A DNA stretch of 64,000 nt from Enoplolaimus lenunculus (taxonomy: Eukaryota; Nematoda; Enoplea; Enoplida; Thoracostomopsidae), in the NCBI GenBank assembly GCA_030248215.1, contig JASANG010002095.1:57742-121741 (forward strand), in the 5' to 3' direction. Below, piece by piece: positions 43,761 through 55,892 of this stretch. The notes beneath the pieces were generated by a model. It ran no database searches. It saw only the letters and a list, made by a program, of their open reading frames with translations, and was not told where the DNA came from. Both the position numbers and the translations under genes were made by a program. Within the stretch, counting starts at the first letter, position 1; every line of letters starts with the position of its first letter.

Positions 43761-44207
43761 TCAGCGGGGAAATTCAAATTTTGTCGGGAAAATTCAAATT
43801 TTGGCGGTAAATTTAAATTTTGGTAGGAAGTTTAAATGTTGGCGGGAAAATTCAAATTTTGGCGAGAAATTCAAATTTTGGCGGGAAATTCAAATTTTGT
43901 CGGGAAAATTCAAATTTTGGCGGGAAATTTAAATTTTGGTAGGAAGTTTAAATGTTGGCGGGAAAATTCAAATTTTGGCGAGAAATTCAAATTTTGGCGG
44001 GAAATTCAAATTTTGGCGGGAAAATTCATTTGGCCGGATATACAAATTTTGACGGGAAAATTAAAATTTTGGCTGCAAAATCAAATTTAGGCGGGAAAAT
44101 TCAAATTTTGGCGGCAAATATTAATTTTGGCGGGAAAATTCAAATTTTGGCGCGAAATTCAAATTTTGGCGGGAAAATTCAAATTTTGCGAAAAATTTTG
44201 GCGAACA
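43761..44207 (+). repeat. Minisatellite of ~19-20-bp units containing TTTTGGCGGGAAA
   Basis: About 23 units of the form CAAATTTTGGCGGGAAAATT lie head to tail. Six consecutive units from 43779 are repeated almost exactly from 43895, a 116-bp higher-order repeat differing at one base. The core TTTGGCGGGAAA equals a textbook E2F/DP binding site. The array lies between the Ku70 start (41639) and the end of the DEG/ENaC gene. Translated frames through it are repeat artefacts. Confidence 0.9.
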
Positions 44208-44636
44208 TGCAAAAAGCAACAAAATAACGCAGTAAATTAATATTTAGCGCTTTCCGGCGACACCTTTTAGACTGTAACGACAAAGTCCGACAATTCACGC
44301 AACTCTATATTTAATATTGGCATAATGCGTAAACAGTATACAAAATGTCCGTCAATGTAATAAACTCTATGCGGACATGTTTTATTTAGAGATGAAATTT
44401 CCGCTCACAGTTACGCAATAACAGTATAGCTAGCCTTTTTAAAACAGTATACAGGGACGATGGATTTGCGGAGTGCATGTATGGTAACGTGTGAGCGACA
44501 TTAGTCTACGAATCAAAGGTTCAAACAATCTGGTATGTACTAAAAATGCGCGAATTTAATCGCCGCATTGTCCGCTCTTGGGTCGGTCATTTACTGAAAA
44601 CAAATAAATCTACAGAGTTATAATTGTTAAATGTCA

Positions 44637-47600
44637 TCACATTTCAGACGGAAACGTGTCACTGGACCGAAAACATGCCAAAAATCCTAAATACTGAACA
44701 CATTCAAAAATTGACGCAAGGGACAACCCCAAATACAACCCTAAAATACCTCCAAAATCTGCTAGTAAATTGGCCAAGTCATACTCAGGGCTTTCACTGA
44801 TCATATGATAATTTAAATCTTCTAAGTACACATGAATTCGTAACAACGATTTTGACACAGTACCCGGTTGTTCTCTGTCAATCCATATCCCATCCTTGTT
44901 TAAATCCTGCCACAGTGACGGTGAAACGTTATGAAAATTGTTCAAAATTACATTCGCGAACTGCAGTGATGGCCATTGCGCCGCAGATACCGAGTAAATG
45001 AAACTGGTTTCGTTACATGCGTTTTCACAGTGACATCGAGTCAACGTACTCTTTGTTGAATTCAATGCAGTATCAATTTGAATTTGTCCATGTGCTGAAT
45101 TTCGAAGAGATTCAAGAAGTTGACGCAGTTGTCCGATACATGATCGTTCCTTTGAATCGAGAAAGTTGCAAACTTTAAATTTCGACGTTTCAGATCCGTC
45201 ATAATACGATAATGCTGCGGTACAATTGCACATTTTAAGAAGTTGATTATTCCGACATAGGTTCATACATCCCTGGTACGAGTACGTAGTAAAATTTTCG
45301 TCGCCAGATCGGAAATGCGAATAATATTCCGACGGCACTTTCTGCATACAGGAACTTTCGTATGGAGCCGGTAGCCGAACAATTCGTTGAGTTTTAACCG
45401 CAATCGAACTTAGCATTCCTACTGGAATATTGATTCCGGAAGAATGAGGATGTGGAACAAGCCTAGAATCATGTATAACAACCCTTGCTCCATACGCTGA
45501 TGCTAAAATGCCTACATATTCATCTGGGTCGATATTTATTGTTAATCGAAGCCCATATTCTGATCCAGCAAGCTCCGTTGTTTTTCTAGCAACTAATTCG
45601 TTTTTGTTGCAGTCTTTTCGTTGTCCTTGGCAACCATTTTGATTCTGTTTCGGTTCGTCATCAATTTTACTTTTTGATTTTTGTTTAAAACTTTGCCCAA
45701 CAACACTCGCAAACGTAAAACATCGACCGTAACGTTTATTGTACAGTATTGAAAAATCGTCGGAATAATTGCAAGCCGCCGCGTTGTACGAGCATTGTCG
45801 TACGAATCTTGCCAAATGTTCCAAGTTGTTGAAGCCGCTTCGCGTATAAATTCGCTCGTAGTCTGGTTGTAAAAAGTGTTGAATATCCGATAAATCTGGC
45901 ACGTCGCTACTAAACAGTGATTTCAATTGTTGTCCATCGTTGCGATTACCAGTCTGGTTTGATCCTGCGAAAATGAAAAGTTGTATTACGGCTAATAATT
46001 TATCAGTTTGCCCGTTTTGCGTGAGGAAATTCTCTTTGTAGCCTTTTCATACCCAAGAACCAGTGCAATGCCAACTGCCAAGCATTAATAATCCCGTTTA
46101 AATCATTTAAGTACAGGGCTCCAAAGCCAGTGCGAAGGGCCTTTATCTCTTTTTTTATTGTTTTCGGCCAAGGACAGATCCAGGGGGATGAAGGGATGCA
46201 TCCCCCCACCGGCTGCCGAGTGTAAACTTTTTAGGATTAATGGAAATATTTGTTTCGATATCCAAAATTTCAGTTGTTTAGAGGCTTCGGCCTGTAACTC
46301 AGCGCAACTAATTTTCTATGTGCTTTGACAAGTTTAAAATGTGTTTCGTTTGCGAGAAAGTTTCTCAAGTGTGGATAAACAAAAAGTGCCAATTTGGCTA
46401 CAGAAGGTATGCCCCCTGCATCCGTCTACCTATGGACTTTTTAGCCTATGCGCGAACCTAAGCCTACATCTAAACTCTAGCTTAAAATGTAAGCTCAAGC
46501 TTAAGCCTATCCCTGAGTCTAACATCTAAACTTCTGAATAGCTCAAGCTTCTGGGAAATTGGGATATTACTCAATAAAGTGGGAGGAACCTGTTCTTTAC
46601 GAAGTTGAGTTGTGTGTAAACAAATGTGTGCTCTTACCTACTCCTTTCTCGAAAAGAAATTTTTACTTGGTCTCAATGCACAACATGACATTTAGAGTAC
46701 AATAAATAACTAGGGGTAACTGTTTTAGTTTATATTTTGGGCTTGGAAAAACATAGGTTGATGCCTTGGGTTAACTTTATATTTGATCGACAAATCTGTT
46801 GTATGTTATATTTTAATGTTATATTATGTTTTTAGGTTTTATCCGTTTACCGTCGCTGACCGTGCGGTTTAGCACTTCGGCACACTTGAGGCACAGTCAA
46901 GCCACGCTGGAGCATGTATTAACCGTGCCTCAAACGGTTAAAACACTCTGTAGCATGGCATGCATGAGCCGTGCCTCAAACGTGCCGAACAGTTACACTT
47001 CAAAGGCACGGTGGTTGTAACATGGTTCTTAACTATGTAAGAGTAGTGTAACTCAATAAATTGTGTGTTAATACCGGTTGATTATTCACACGCCTTTTAA
47101 ACTGCAAACCAATGCAGCACGAGGTTAGAAATTTAGCAACATTACGCACTTAAAGTTTTGATATTTGCGGAGAACAAAATTCGGTGTTTGAGTATTTTCA
47201 AATGATAATTGGTGCTACAGTTTGGTGTGAATACGGCTTATGGGATCAGTACCTGTTTTACATTGTTCAGTTGATGTATTATATCTGGCTCTGAGTATAT
47301 TCGATCCGAGTTTAGAATAATTTAAGTAATTTATTGCTGAACATCGAATACTATGTTCCAGTGTCGCAAGACTAGCGTATTCTTTTGTAATCTCCGGCGT
47401 TAGCAAACGTCGTGGAATAGGGTTTTGATTGCAAACAGTAACCGCTGGAAAGTCAAGACTGTCTTCATGCACTAGCTTTATTGACACCTATAAAACAAGC
47501 ACAGATGTATGTTTGCGAAGCTATTTACTTAGCTAATAAGCACAATTAAGTTAGTTGGGTGGTGTAAAAGCTGCCGCTGTTGCCGAGTGTTTATAGTTAA

Positions 47601-48064
47601 ATTTTTTGGCGAATAAACTAGTAACTTTTCTCGTATGAATATTTTCTATTTTAATTCCGACTCTACAAAAACGTAAACAGGACAAATATCCGAGGGAATC
47701 GCAGTAGTAGCGTGAATACAAACTCTTCGTTTCAAAAGGCTGGAACGTGTTTTGTAGTTTTGACAAGAAGTTTCACTTGTGTAGTGTATTGAACACGCAT
47801 ATTACTGACAGGTTGAAAAGCTTACATTTCAAATTTTGTTGAATCAATGTTAGCGTTTACCTGAATTGGCCTGCTAACATATCGATGAACTAACATCGAT
47901 GTGTGAATGACTAACGCAACAAATAGACCAACAGTAACTAAAACCCAAAAATATCGTAAACATCGGTACGGAACGTCCAGGATATGCGGAAGTGCTTGCA
48001 GTCCTGCGGTTTTCAAATAATCAACCGTAACGCGTTTTGCTCGCGAATTATAATTCTTGGTCAT
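44637..48064 (-). CDS. DEG/ENaC (degenerin/epithelial Na+) channel subunit, 3 exons
   Basis: Exons 48064-47861 (ATG), 47487-47253 and 45964-44637 (TGA) join in matching phases to give 588 residues. DEG/ENaC subunits form trimeric, amiloride-sensitive cation channels gated by force, acid or peptides. Residues ~38-60 are the first membrane helix (FWVLVTVGLFVALVI). FPAVTVCNQNP at 81-91 is the conserved post-helix motif. The large extracellular loop has the cysteine-rich part (CMNLCRNNQLLKMCNC, CHCENACNETSF) and several N-glycosylation sites. The second helix near 550-577 has FGGILGLYLGLSLAS, with the G-x-S selectivity filter as GLS, then FECVQYLG. Both termini are short, which is usual. The exact subfamily cannot be set by eye. 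Intron 2 contains degenerate TTAGGC words. Confidence 0.96.
46425..46535. repeat. Degenerate TTAGGC-type repeat in DEG/ENaC intron 2
   Basis: AACCTAAGCCTACATC, GTAAGCTCAAGCTTAAGCC and related words fill about 100 bases. This is the interior of a family F element without clear ends. Nearby (46850-47000) the word CCGTGCCTCAAACG recurs, unexplained. Confidence 0.45.
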
Positions 48065-49561
48065 TATATGGAAAATTTAACTGAAATTAAAAAAAGTGTT
48101 ACGTTATTCAGGCTAAAAGAAACGTTTTAACGTTTGGTGCTAGGGTACAAACGGATACGAAAGTGTGGTTGCAATAAAAGCTTGAGAGTTCGAAGGATTT
48201 GACCGACAGGGACCCGCGCCGGAAGTGGAACACAATGAGAGGTTTGAAACTATTATAATAACGTAGCTAATTTCAACATGTGAAATTTTGCCAAAATTAT
48301 ATTTTTAGGTTTGTTTGACAATATATAGCTTGTGATATACCCATGGGTACTCATAACAATAGATGTGAAGGTTGGTTTTATATACTCAGTTGGGTCATTT
48401 AACCGTTTGTGGGTAAATTTTTTTGACAGACTGCAGAATGTATTATAATAATCACTGCAGTTTTATGGGTTGAAATTTTGAATTTTTCACCTTTATGTTT
48501 GAAATTATTTCGGCCAACGAGAGTAGCTGCACTTTTTTACAGTTTGAATATATACATAATATACTATATATATTATATAACTGAATTGAGTAAATATATT
48601 TGGATCCGGTGTTTCCCTCAACCATCCTATTTCTAAAGCTTGTTTCAGTTGAAGACAAGCATTTTTCACTCGCTACTGTAAGTGAACTGTACTCGTTCGT
48701 AACAAACAGAGAAAATGTAAACACATGCGCCTGCGTTGAACTCACTCACTGATAGCAACAGTTGAGGGGTACACAAGTCGAGGGCCGACGTTAACTGCGT
48801 ATCTGTTCGAATTAAACATCAAGATTTATTTCAAAATGCGTCTAAAGATTTATAATTCCCACAGAACTTGACATGATTTCTGTGACAATATTTCCAGGCA
48901 GAGGTTCCGTAGAGAATATGGATCCCACTAGGAATTTAATCGAAAGCGGCGTATTTCAGAGATTTCTGCGCCCTGACTTTATCGGTACAAATATAGGGCC
49001 ACAGAGCCCTAAGTTTGAAATTATTACCCTTTAAATTACGAATATGTCAATGAGATATATATATTTCGCAAGATATAGTTTTGGAACCGTTAGTCATGCA
49101 GCCACAAAAATTGCATCTTTGAAATCAGCTCATAGGCCACTTTACAATTAATTTCTGGGTCCAGGTTTTGTTTACCTTCATCGCATTGCCATATGTTGCA
49201 AAAACAGAATATATATATGCGTATTGTGTATAGTACGACCAATTTGAACAAATACGCGGAACTAAACTAGTGTTAATCGCTTTATAACTGCAAGTTTCAT
49301 GTGCGCTCGCTAGCTATAAATTTACTTAAATCACAAATCGTCTTATCAGAAATTCGAGTAGTTAGTTTCTTTCATTATGCTGTTTTGTTAGCACAGAAAG
49401 TCTCAAATGACTGGCAATTGCAGCTCAAGCTATCACGTAAACGCATTTACCATCAATTAATATATTAACTGCTGTTTTTCAAACGCGAAAAGCGTGTTTT
49501 AATTTGACAAAATAGGTATAATCCATAAATGCATATATCAACAGAACACTAATTGAATAAC

Positions 49562-49780
49562 TTGGCCAATGTAAAGAACAGGGGCGGAACAGTATTATAA
49601 GCATATTCCTAAGCCCAAGCCTAACTAAGTCTAACCTAAGCGTAAGAATGAGCATATCCCTAATTCTAAGCCTAAACCTAAGCCTAAGCTAAGCAAAAAA
49701 ATTAGTCAAAGAGTAAGCTTGCTTATTGTATTGCAGTCCCGCAGAAAAACGTTCCGTGCCTGATCTTTGCATGGGCCAAT
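49562..49780. mobile_element. Telomere-word MITE (family F), reference copy
   Basis: It runs from TTGGCCAATGTAAAGAAC plus GGGGCGGAACAGTA to AACGTTCCGTGCC and TGCATGGGCCAATA. The interior carries CCTAAGCCCAAGCCTAAC and ATTCTAAGCCTAAACC-type runs. The mirror copy is at 62793-63007. Confidence 0.75.
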
Positions 49781-50396
49781 AAATGACACGGCAAATTTGA
49801 GTGTCATTGTTCGGTAACAAACCGTGCTGGCGAAAATACGAACAAAACAGATGTTATTTTTTATTATCTGATTCTTTGCTGACTGTACAAATATCACATG
49901 AAATTATTACCGATTGCTGGTATATATACAATGGTTTTTTGTTTGAGTTCGATTACAAACTATTTAGCGAGCTCATTAAAGTAAAGTACTTACCCTTCCT
50001 ACAAAAGCATATACGTATTTTTCTGACCCTAAAAATTAATGCCAACATAAAATATATGAATCGCAATGCACTGCGACGTAATATATGTTTTGTGATTGAG
50101 CGTCAGCAATTAGTTTTTGAACCCTAAGGATTATCCAGCAGGTTATTCTACACCTTTGAGTTTCTCAAGTTACGAGCAAAACCGTTCAGTTTAGCGCGAG
50201 TTACATGCATTCATTAGGAAAAAACTAGTGAAATCGTTTCAACCATAATTTTGATCGACTTTATGAGTTGAACGTATTGATAAAATCGAAAAAATCGATA
50301 TGTTTAATTTCTTGCGGCTTGTTAAAACTCGTGCGCAAAATTGCCGTTTATGTTAATATAAAATACATTCGTTCTTTAAGCTTCAAACAGGAATTG

Positions 50397-50576
50397 TTTT
50401 CAAAATTTCTAATTCCAAATTCTTTTCAAAATTTCTAATTGCAAATTCTTTTCAAAATTTCTAATTCCAAATTCTTTTCAAAATTTCTAATTCCAAATTC
50501 TTTGCAAAATTTCTAATTTCGAATTCTTTTCAAAATTTCTAATTACAAATTCTTTTCAAAATTTCCAATTCCAAAT
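50397..50576. repeat. 26-bp minisatellite, 7 units
   Basis: The unit is TTTTCAAAATTTCTAATTCC plus AAATTC. Seven units occur, with variants in the same order as the mirror array at 61981-62160. Both arrays are exactly 180 bases. Confidence 0.9.
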
Positions 50577-50890
50577 AAGTTATGGGTCGTGCGATAAAAA
50601 GACGACACAGGAATTAACAGTGACCAGAATACCATATATATATACCACGAATAGCAAAGCAAGCCACAAACCTTGAATTGTTTACAAAAGGGGGCAGAAA
50701 GGAGGTGGCAAAAGTTTGTCGTGGCACACATTCCCTTTCCTGTCGATAAATTTTTCAGCCAAGCGGATGCAACGATATCCGCACCAAGGAACATCACGTT
50801 TTGGTGCGACAAGTAACTAAATTTTATTAGATATTTAATAAATTACCAATATCATACAATATCATACACAACATACTCAAACGTACAGTG

Positions 50891-51113
50891 TACACTGCAA
50901 AAAAATGGTGAGTCAAAGTGACTATCTCCGAAATAGGCTTTTCGGGACTGCACAAACAGAGTCAAATTCGACTCCGCCAGAGTCAAATTCGACCCATTGA
51001 TTGACTCGGGTGAATCAATTCAACTGTGGCGAAGTCCACATTGACTCAGTTGGTGTAGTCCGGAAAAGCCTATTTCGGAGAGAGTCACTTTGACTTACCA
51101 TTTTTGCAGTGTA
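50891..51113. mobile_element. Foldback MITE with GAGTCAAA words
   Basis: The element is almost one long hairpin: it starts TACACTGCAAAAAAATGG, TGAGTCAAAGTGACT, TCCGAAATAGGCTTTTC and returns through the reverse complements to CCATTTTTGCAGTGTA. GACTC/GAGTC words repeat at the centre. The mirror copy is 61442-61664; a relative lies in 19276-19370. Confidence 0.8.
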
Positions 51114-51176
51114 TGCTATCTAGCTCCATCGGATTTTAAATCTATAATTATTAACGTTGCGAATCATAACAACTGT

Positions 51177-51288
51177 AGTGACCCGAATAAGAGGAAGTGG
51201 ACTCTAATTAATAGGAATACCGAGTCTATTTACAGGAATAGAAAATAAGGCGCTCTATCATTACCCCCTTATTCAGGTCACTACAGTA
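51177..51288. mobile_element. Miniature GTGACCCGAATAAG-family element
   Basis: CTGTAGTGACCCGAATAAGA and CCTTATTCAGGTCACTACAG stand only 112 bases apart, with a mostly deleted centre. The mirror copy is at about 61272-61383. Confidence 0.75.
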
Positions 51289-51828
51289 ACGCTTCGATCG
51301 CTGTAGCCAGACATTAGTAACTACTAAATTTTCGTTGGACCAGTCATTGGAATAGCTAATGAGGGTTTTTCACTGTTATAAATAGCTTCCCCAAGTAGCA
51401 ACCGAAATTTCCAGATCCGTCACTGCTAACTGCTATCGCTGCAGAACGAAATGCGTTCGTTTTTTTGCGATTGAACAATTTAATTCAGTTTATATATTGG
51501 CTATTTTAAATAACAGCTCAAAAATTTTCACATAAAGATAAAGTTGAATCGCTTATTAAACCAATAAGCCTGCAGTTCAACTAGACCGCAATTACAGTTC
51601 TTAGTGTTTGAATATCGTCACAGATTTAGAAAACACAAGGTCTAAGGCCTTAGCTTGAATTTCTCTTCGAACGAAATGTAGTTCTCGGAGAAAACCCATT
51701 TAAAATCAAGTCACCAAATGACCAGTACGACAAGGTTGATTCGTTTTTACAGACATGCCCCACGCTTGGCCCCACAAAAACGTTAATTTAATGTAAAAAC
51801 TGGTCATAGCTAAAATATTTAGCTTGAT

Positions 51829-54800
51829 TTAACCAACAATTTGGTACATTTCTTCTAACTGACGTTTGAAATGATCGGTTAGCGCTGGACGTTTTGATTT
51901 GAAAGTTGGAGTCAAAAAACCGTTTTCAACTGTGAACAGACTACCGTGGAGATAGATTTGTTTAACCTGAACAATTCAAAATGAAAAAATACTCAAAAAT
52001 ATTTAATCGTCCATTAAAAATTAAAAGCGCACAGAAATTGAATTACTGGTACACGCAATTTTTAAAAATTAACACATTTTAAACTTCATTTTAACTACCA
52101 ATTTAGCCTCCCCTGCGACTGCGGCAAGTTTTGTTTACTTCTGGCTCCAGCATTTTTCACCTCCGGTTACACCCTACTAATAACTATATTTCCCGTGAAC
52201 TATTTTAATGTTTTTAGTGCACACATTTTACGAGCATTATTCAATGGTTTTTGATGCACATTTGAAATGATTTGTATTCAAAATTATAAATTGTTCGGCA
52301 CGTATTAGAAGCTGACTAACACTTTTCCAAATTTAAGGATAAATTCTTTTAAAAAATTCGCAATTATTGCGACTCCTGGTACGTGTCACCTAGTTTAGCC
52401 GTAGATAGAACAAAGATATAATGTCAGAATCGCACCTTAAATTAATAGTTGACCCTCAAAGTTATATATAATTGCAACAAATGTCATTACTTGCACTAGT
52501 GACCGGAATAAGATTGGGGGGCTGATATTTATTTGGTCTCGTCAGTGGGTACCTGCCTGCTATTCGGTTACGGACTGTTATATATTTTTAACCCACCCTC
52601 CGCCACCCTTCGTCGCTGATATATATTCGGTATTGCAACTATCTATTGAATTAAACGTTTATTTGTCTCGTACCACAAAAACCTTGCGCAATAATGCGAG
52701 GTTATACTTGGAATGTACTTTCATACTTTGTAGTTTCGCACTCAAATTTATTTGGGCATGGAGTCATTTATGCACTACAATTAAGGAATGAACTCTAACT
52801 AGGGTTTAGGGACTATATATATCCGCTTACGGATTCTTTTAGGGATACGGAGTCCTATTGATTGAGACTCATAATGGGGACCTCCCACTTATTACCCTCT
52901 CCTATTTAGGTCATTAAGTACTGTTAACAGGATACGTTGCAATAAAAATTTACCTGCTCAAATGAGAACAACCCGCTTCGTTTTGCAACTGCATTCATAT
53001 CATTGAGAACAGCAGTTTTGATTTTCTGCAACAAAAGCAAAAAGTAATTTGCATTATGTCTAAATTTAAATGACATCTTTGCGGAAGAGACATAAACCAC
53101 AACCATAAACAAACACCATAGTCAAATCAATGATCGAACGCATTCTTTATTAAATGTGCGTAGCATTTATCACCAGTTTGTTGGCAAATTGGAATGGTAA
53201 TTTTCGAACCAGAAAATGGACAACATAAACATTTAACAATTTGTCTCGCTTAGTTTGAACAACACCAATGTTTAAAATTGAAGCAAAAAAATCACAAACT
53301 TTTGTTTGAGTCAGTTCAGTCATTTTGGCGATTTCTTACTTCATTGTTACACAACTCTTGCAGTGATCCGGGAATATCTTCCTTCTTCGCGTACGACATC
53401 AGTACGTCAGCATCTGGAACTACGATAGCGACCAGGGCACTCTGAAAGATTAAAGTTTTTCTAATGTATTTTCCACAATATCATGCGTACACCAGGTGAC
53501 TTATGAAGAAGTAGGGCAGCGCACAGCACACTGAAGCAAAAAAGCTTTAGTGTACACAAAATAAATGTCTTGTATTCATAAAATATTATCTGAAATTTAA
53601 GACAATTATGTCTTGATACAGACTCCGGACATATATGTCTTGAATTTAATACTATTATTTCTTAATTTTTCAGAAATATTGGTCTAAATTTTTCACACTT
53701 AAGTGTCTTAAGTTTAAGACTTTGTTTTATGAACGATTAAGAAAAATATTTCTGAAATACAAGACAAATATTTCTAAAATATAAGACAAATATGTCTGAA
53801 ATCCCAACCCAATACCCTAATTATACAACCTAAGATACGTTCAAGCCGTAATCTTAGATTGGCTGGAGCGTGAGCTCAGCCTGAAATATCTTTGAAATTC
53901 GGCAATAGCAGAATAATCAGCGAATGCTAGAAGCATATAACTTTTCTTAAAAATATTCAATTTTCCTCTTAAACTTATATGCGGTTCAAACATTTAACTT
54001 AACTTTTAGCCATACGATACAAAATTCACAAAAGTCACTATTCAGCACTACTACGACCGCGTTTTACCTTCAAACTTTCTCCGTAAACGAAAATTTGAGC
54101 AACAAATTTGCTATTGGTATAGACACCTTCGATTTTTTCAGGCGCTATGTATTCACCCTAAAATTTTCGAATCCTCTGTAAAATTGCATCTATTCGACAA
54201 ACATTTCGAATCACCGAATAATATATCTCTATTATAATCAACTCAAAAGATGTAAGTTATTTGAAAGAAATTGTTCGTTTTCTTCCTGGCATTTAAAACT
54301 ACTATTCAACGTGGTTGTAAAGTTTGCAACATCAATATCTTTAACTATTATGGCTTCACACCTTGCCACATTGACGTCCATTTAATTATTGTTTATATGA
54401 AGTCGAATATACACAAAAATTGGCTGGAACGATGTCCAAATTCCGTATTGTTGGTATTTTAGATTATACTTAATAACAGATCAAAAACAATTTTCATTGA
54501 ATATAATCTTAAACAGTTGCCATTACACACTGAACTACGCTCGCATGCGTGGAACATTTACATGACGTTATACCATTTCGAAATAAAAATCCTCGCTACG
54601 TCGCCTGACATAAATGAATTCAAAGCACCACGAGAACTTACATGTGAAAGCTTGAATATATGTTTCTTCCGATCGATCAGTTTCACTTTGCCATCTTGTG
54701 TCCAACGTCCAATATCACCAGTATGCAGCCATCCGTCTCTGTCAATGGTTTCTGCAGTTTTCTGAGGATCATTGAAATAGCCGGAAAACACGTTCGGACC

Positions 54801-55892
54801 CTTGATGCATACCTGAAACAGTACTTATATTTTTCGAGTTGCATTTAAAAGACTGTATTTGACCATTAATCAAATTACTTGAAACATATATAAAATTTCC
54901 AAAAAAAAGCTAAATTTACACACTTGCACGAAGCGATCTCGAATTCTAGCCGTAATCTGCAGAAGTATTAAAATCACCATTTGCTAAAGCAGCAATAATC
55001 TTTTTTTCTCGCAGCTTATTTTCAAATGTGTTAAATATGTATTATAATTATTAATTATAGTATTTGCAATAAAATTATGAGGTATTGATGCTTAGTAATG
55101 AAATTTACAGCGTATATTGTATATAATTGTTTATTCTGCTTTAACAGCCATTTGTTGTAACATTCTATATAGTAGGAGCTAGGAAATAGTAACTGAGAAG
55201 TGCCAGCCGGCCTATCAGCTATTTTTGGCCGGTTCTACCTGTGGTTTACTTCTTCCCACCAGCGTTAATTTTATAGAAACAAAATTTCGACGGCACAATA
55301 GAGTATATTATTTTCCTAAAAGCAAGTTGATGCCTAAACCTGTTATTATTATAGTTATGGCCAATGTTACTTATGGGGCGTAACAGTAGATTAAGCGTAT
55401 TCCTAAGCCTAAGCCTAAGCGTTGCAGAAATGTGTTTCTAAGCCTAAGCCTAAGCCTAAGTAAAAATGTAATCTAGAATCTAAATCTATTCTTTTATGGA
55501 CCGAACAGAAACCTGGACGCGCGGAGGAAAACTTTTTTAGATGATAAAGTACACTGATACGTTTAAAAGAATTGAGTTTATACAGTTTGTTACATTAAGT
55601 AAGGTTACGAAAAACGGGGCTTGCGAGTAATGACGACCCAGCGCAGCAATATCCATTGTGAGTTACGTTCGCGATTTAAGTTGTTTTTGCTGACTTTCGT
55701 GCAAAGTTTTCAGCTTAAAAACATACATCAATCTTGTGTTCAATTTATCACATTAATAAACACAAAAATGACAATTGGAACAGCTGTACAAAATGACACC
55801 TACTTCTCCTGAGCCTTGCGATGCAAAATAATCCATCGATGGAACGTCAACCATTTTAACACGGCAGCATGGAATCGGAGGACCGACATGGC
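51829..55892 (-). CDS. ACSL: Long-chain acyl-CoA synthetase, C-terminal six exons only
   Basis: ACSL enzymes activate long-chain fatty acids with ATP and CoA at ER or mitochondrial membranes. Minus-strand exons 55892-55804, 54812-54642, 54157-54068, 53441-53340, 53025-52954 and 51966-51829 (TAA) join in frame to give ~220 C-terminal residues. They read [16 protein letters not shown], then [14 protein letters not shown] (TGD motif), [65 protein letters not shown] and [19 protein letters not shown], all in the order of the animal ACSL C-terminal lobe. The N-terminal AMP-binding exons should lie at higher coordinates on this strand, but there the inverted repeat turns back, so the gene is incomplete in this sequence. 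Confidence 0.94.
52080..52176. mobile_element. Half of a GGCTCCGG-family hAT-like MITE in the last ACSL intron
   Basis: TTCTGGCTCCAGCATTTTTC then ACCTCCGGTTACACCCTA matches the right end of the family at 27348-27685. The left half is missing. The mirror copy begins at about 60377. Confidence 0.55.
52497..52917. mobile_element. GTGACCCGAATAAG-family MITE in the last ACSL intron
   Basis: It runs from TAGTGACCGGAATAAGATTG to CTCTCCTATTTAGGTCATTA, inverse in order to 29699-30127, with ATAACAGTCCG-type and AATAGGACTCCGTATCCC words. The mirror copy is at 59636-60055. Confidence 0.8.
53530..53825. mobile_element. MITE-like stretch with AAGACA/TGTCTT words
   Basis: CACACTGAAGCAAAAAAGC opens a 300-base stretch in which TGTCTTGAATTTAA, AAGACAATTATGTCTTG and AGACAAATATGTCT recur in both orientations. 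The layout resembles the word-rich MITEs elsewhere, but a matching right end is not evident. It lies in an ACSL intron; the mirror copy is at about 58740-59030. Confidence 0.5.
55358..55516. mobile_element. Telomere-word MITE (family F) at the inner edge of the left arm
   Basis: GGCCAATGTTAC and GGGGCGTAACAGTAGATTAA start it. The interior has CCTAAGCCTAAGCCTAAGC twice, the longest near-perfect TTAGGC-type run in the window. It ends near GGACCGAACAGAAACCTGG. Confidence 0.65.

Larger units (their letters stand above)
48564..55530 (+). repeat. Left arm of a large inverted repeat
   Basis: CTATATATATTATATAACTG at 48564 is the reverse complement of the last bases of the window (64000). Alignment then continues inward through the telomere-word MITE, the 26-bp minisatellite, the foldback MITE, two GTGACCC-family MITEs and five ACSL exons, ending around 55530. 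Intronic difference between arms is a few percent with small indels. The repeat continues past the window end, so its outer limit is unknown. Confidence 0.95.

Noticed and set aside
43738-44227. Open frames of 64-91 codons with repeats of the form ILAGKFKFWRE
   Set aside because: These are translations of the 19-20-bp minisatellite in several frames, with no start context, splice sites or non-repeat sequence.
44637-45926. DEG/ENaC as a single-exon 429-residue gene starting at an internal Met
   Set aside because: This would lack the first membrane helix. Two upstream exons with matching phases supply the helix and the FPAVTVCN motif.
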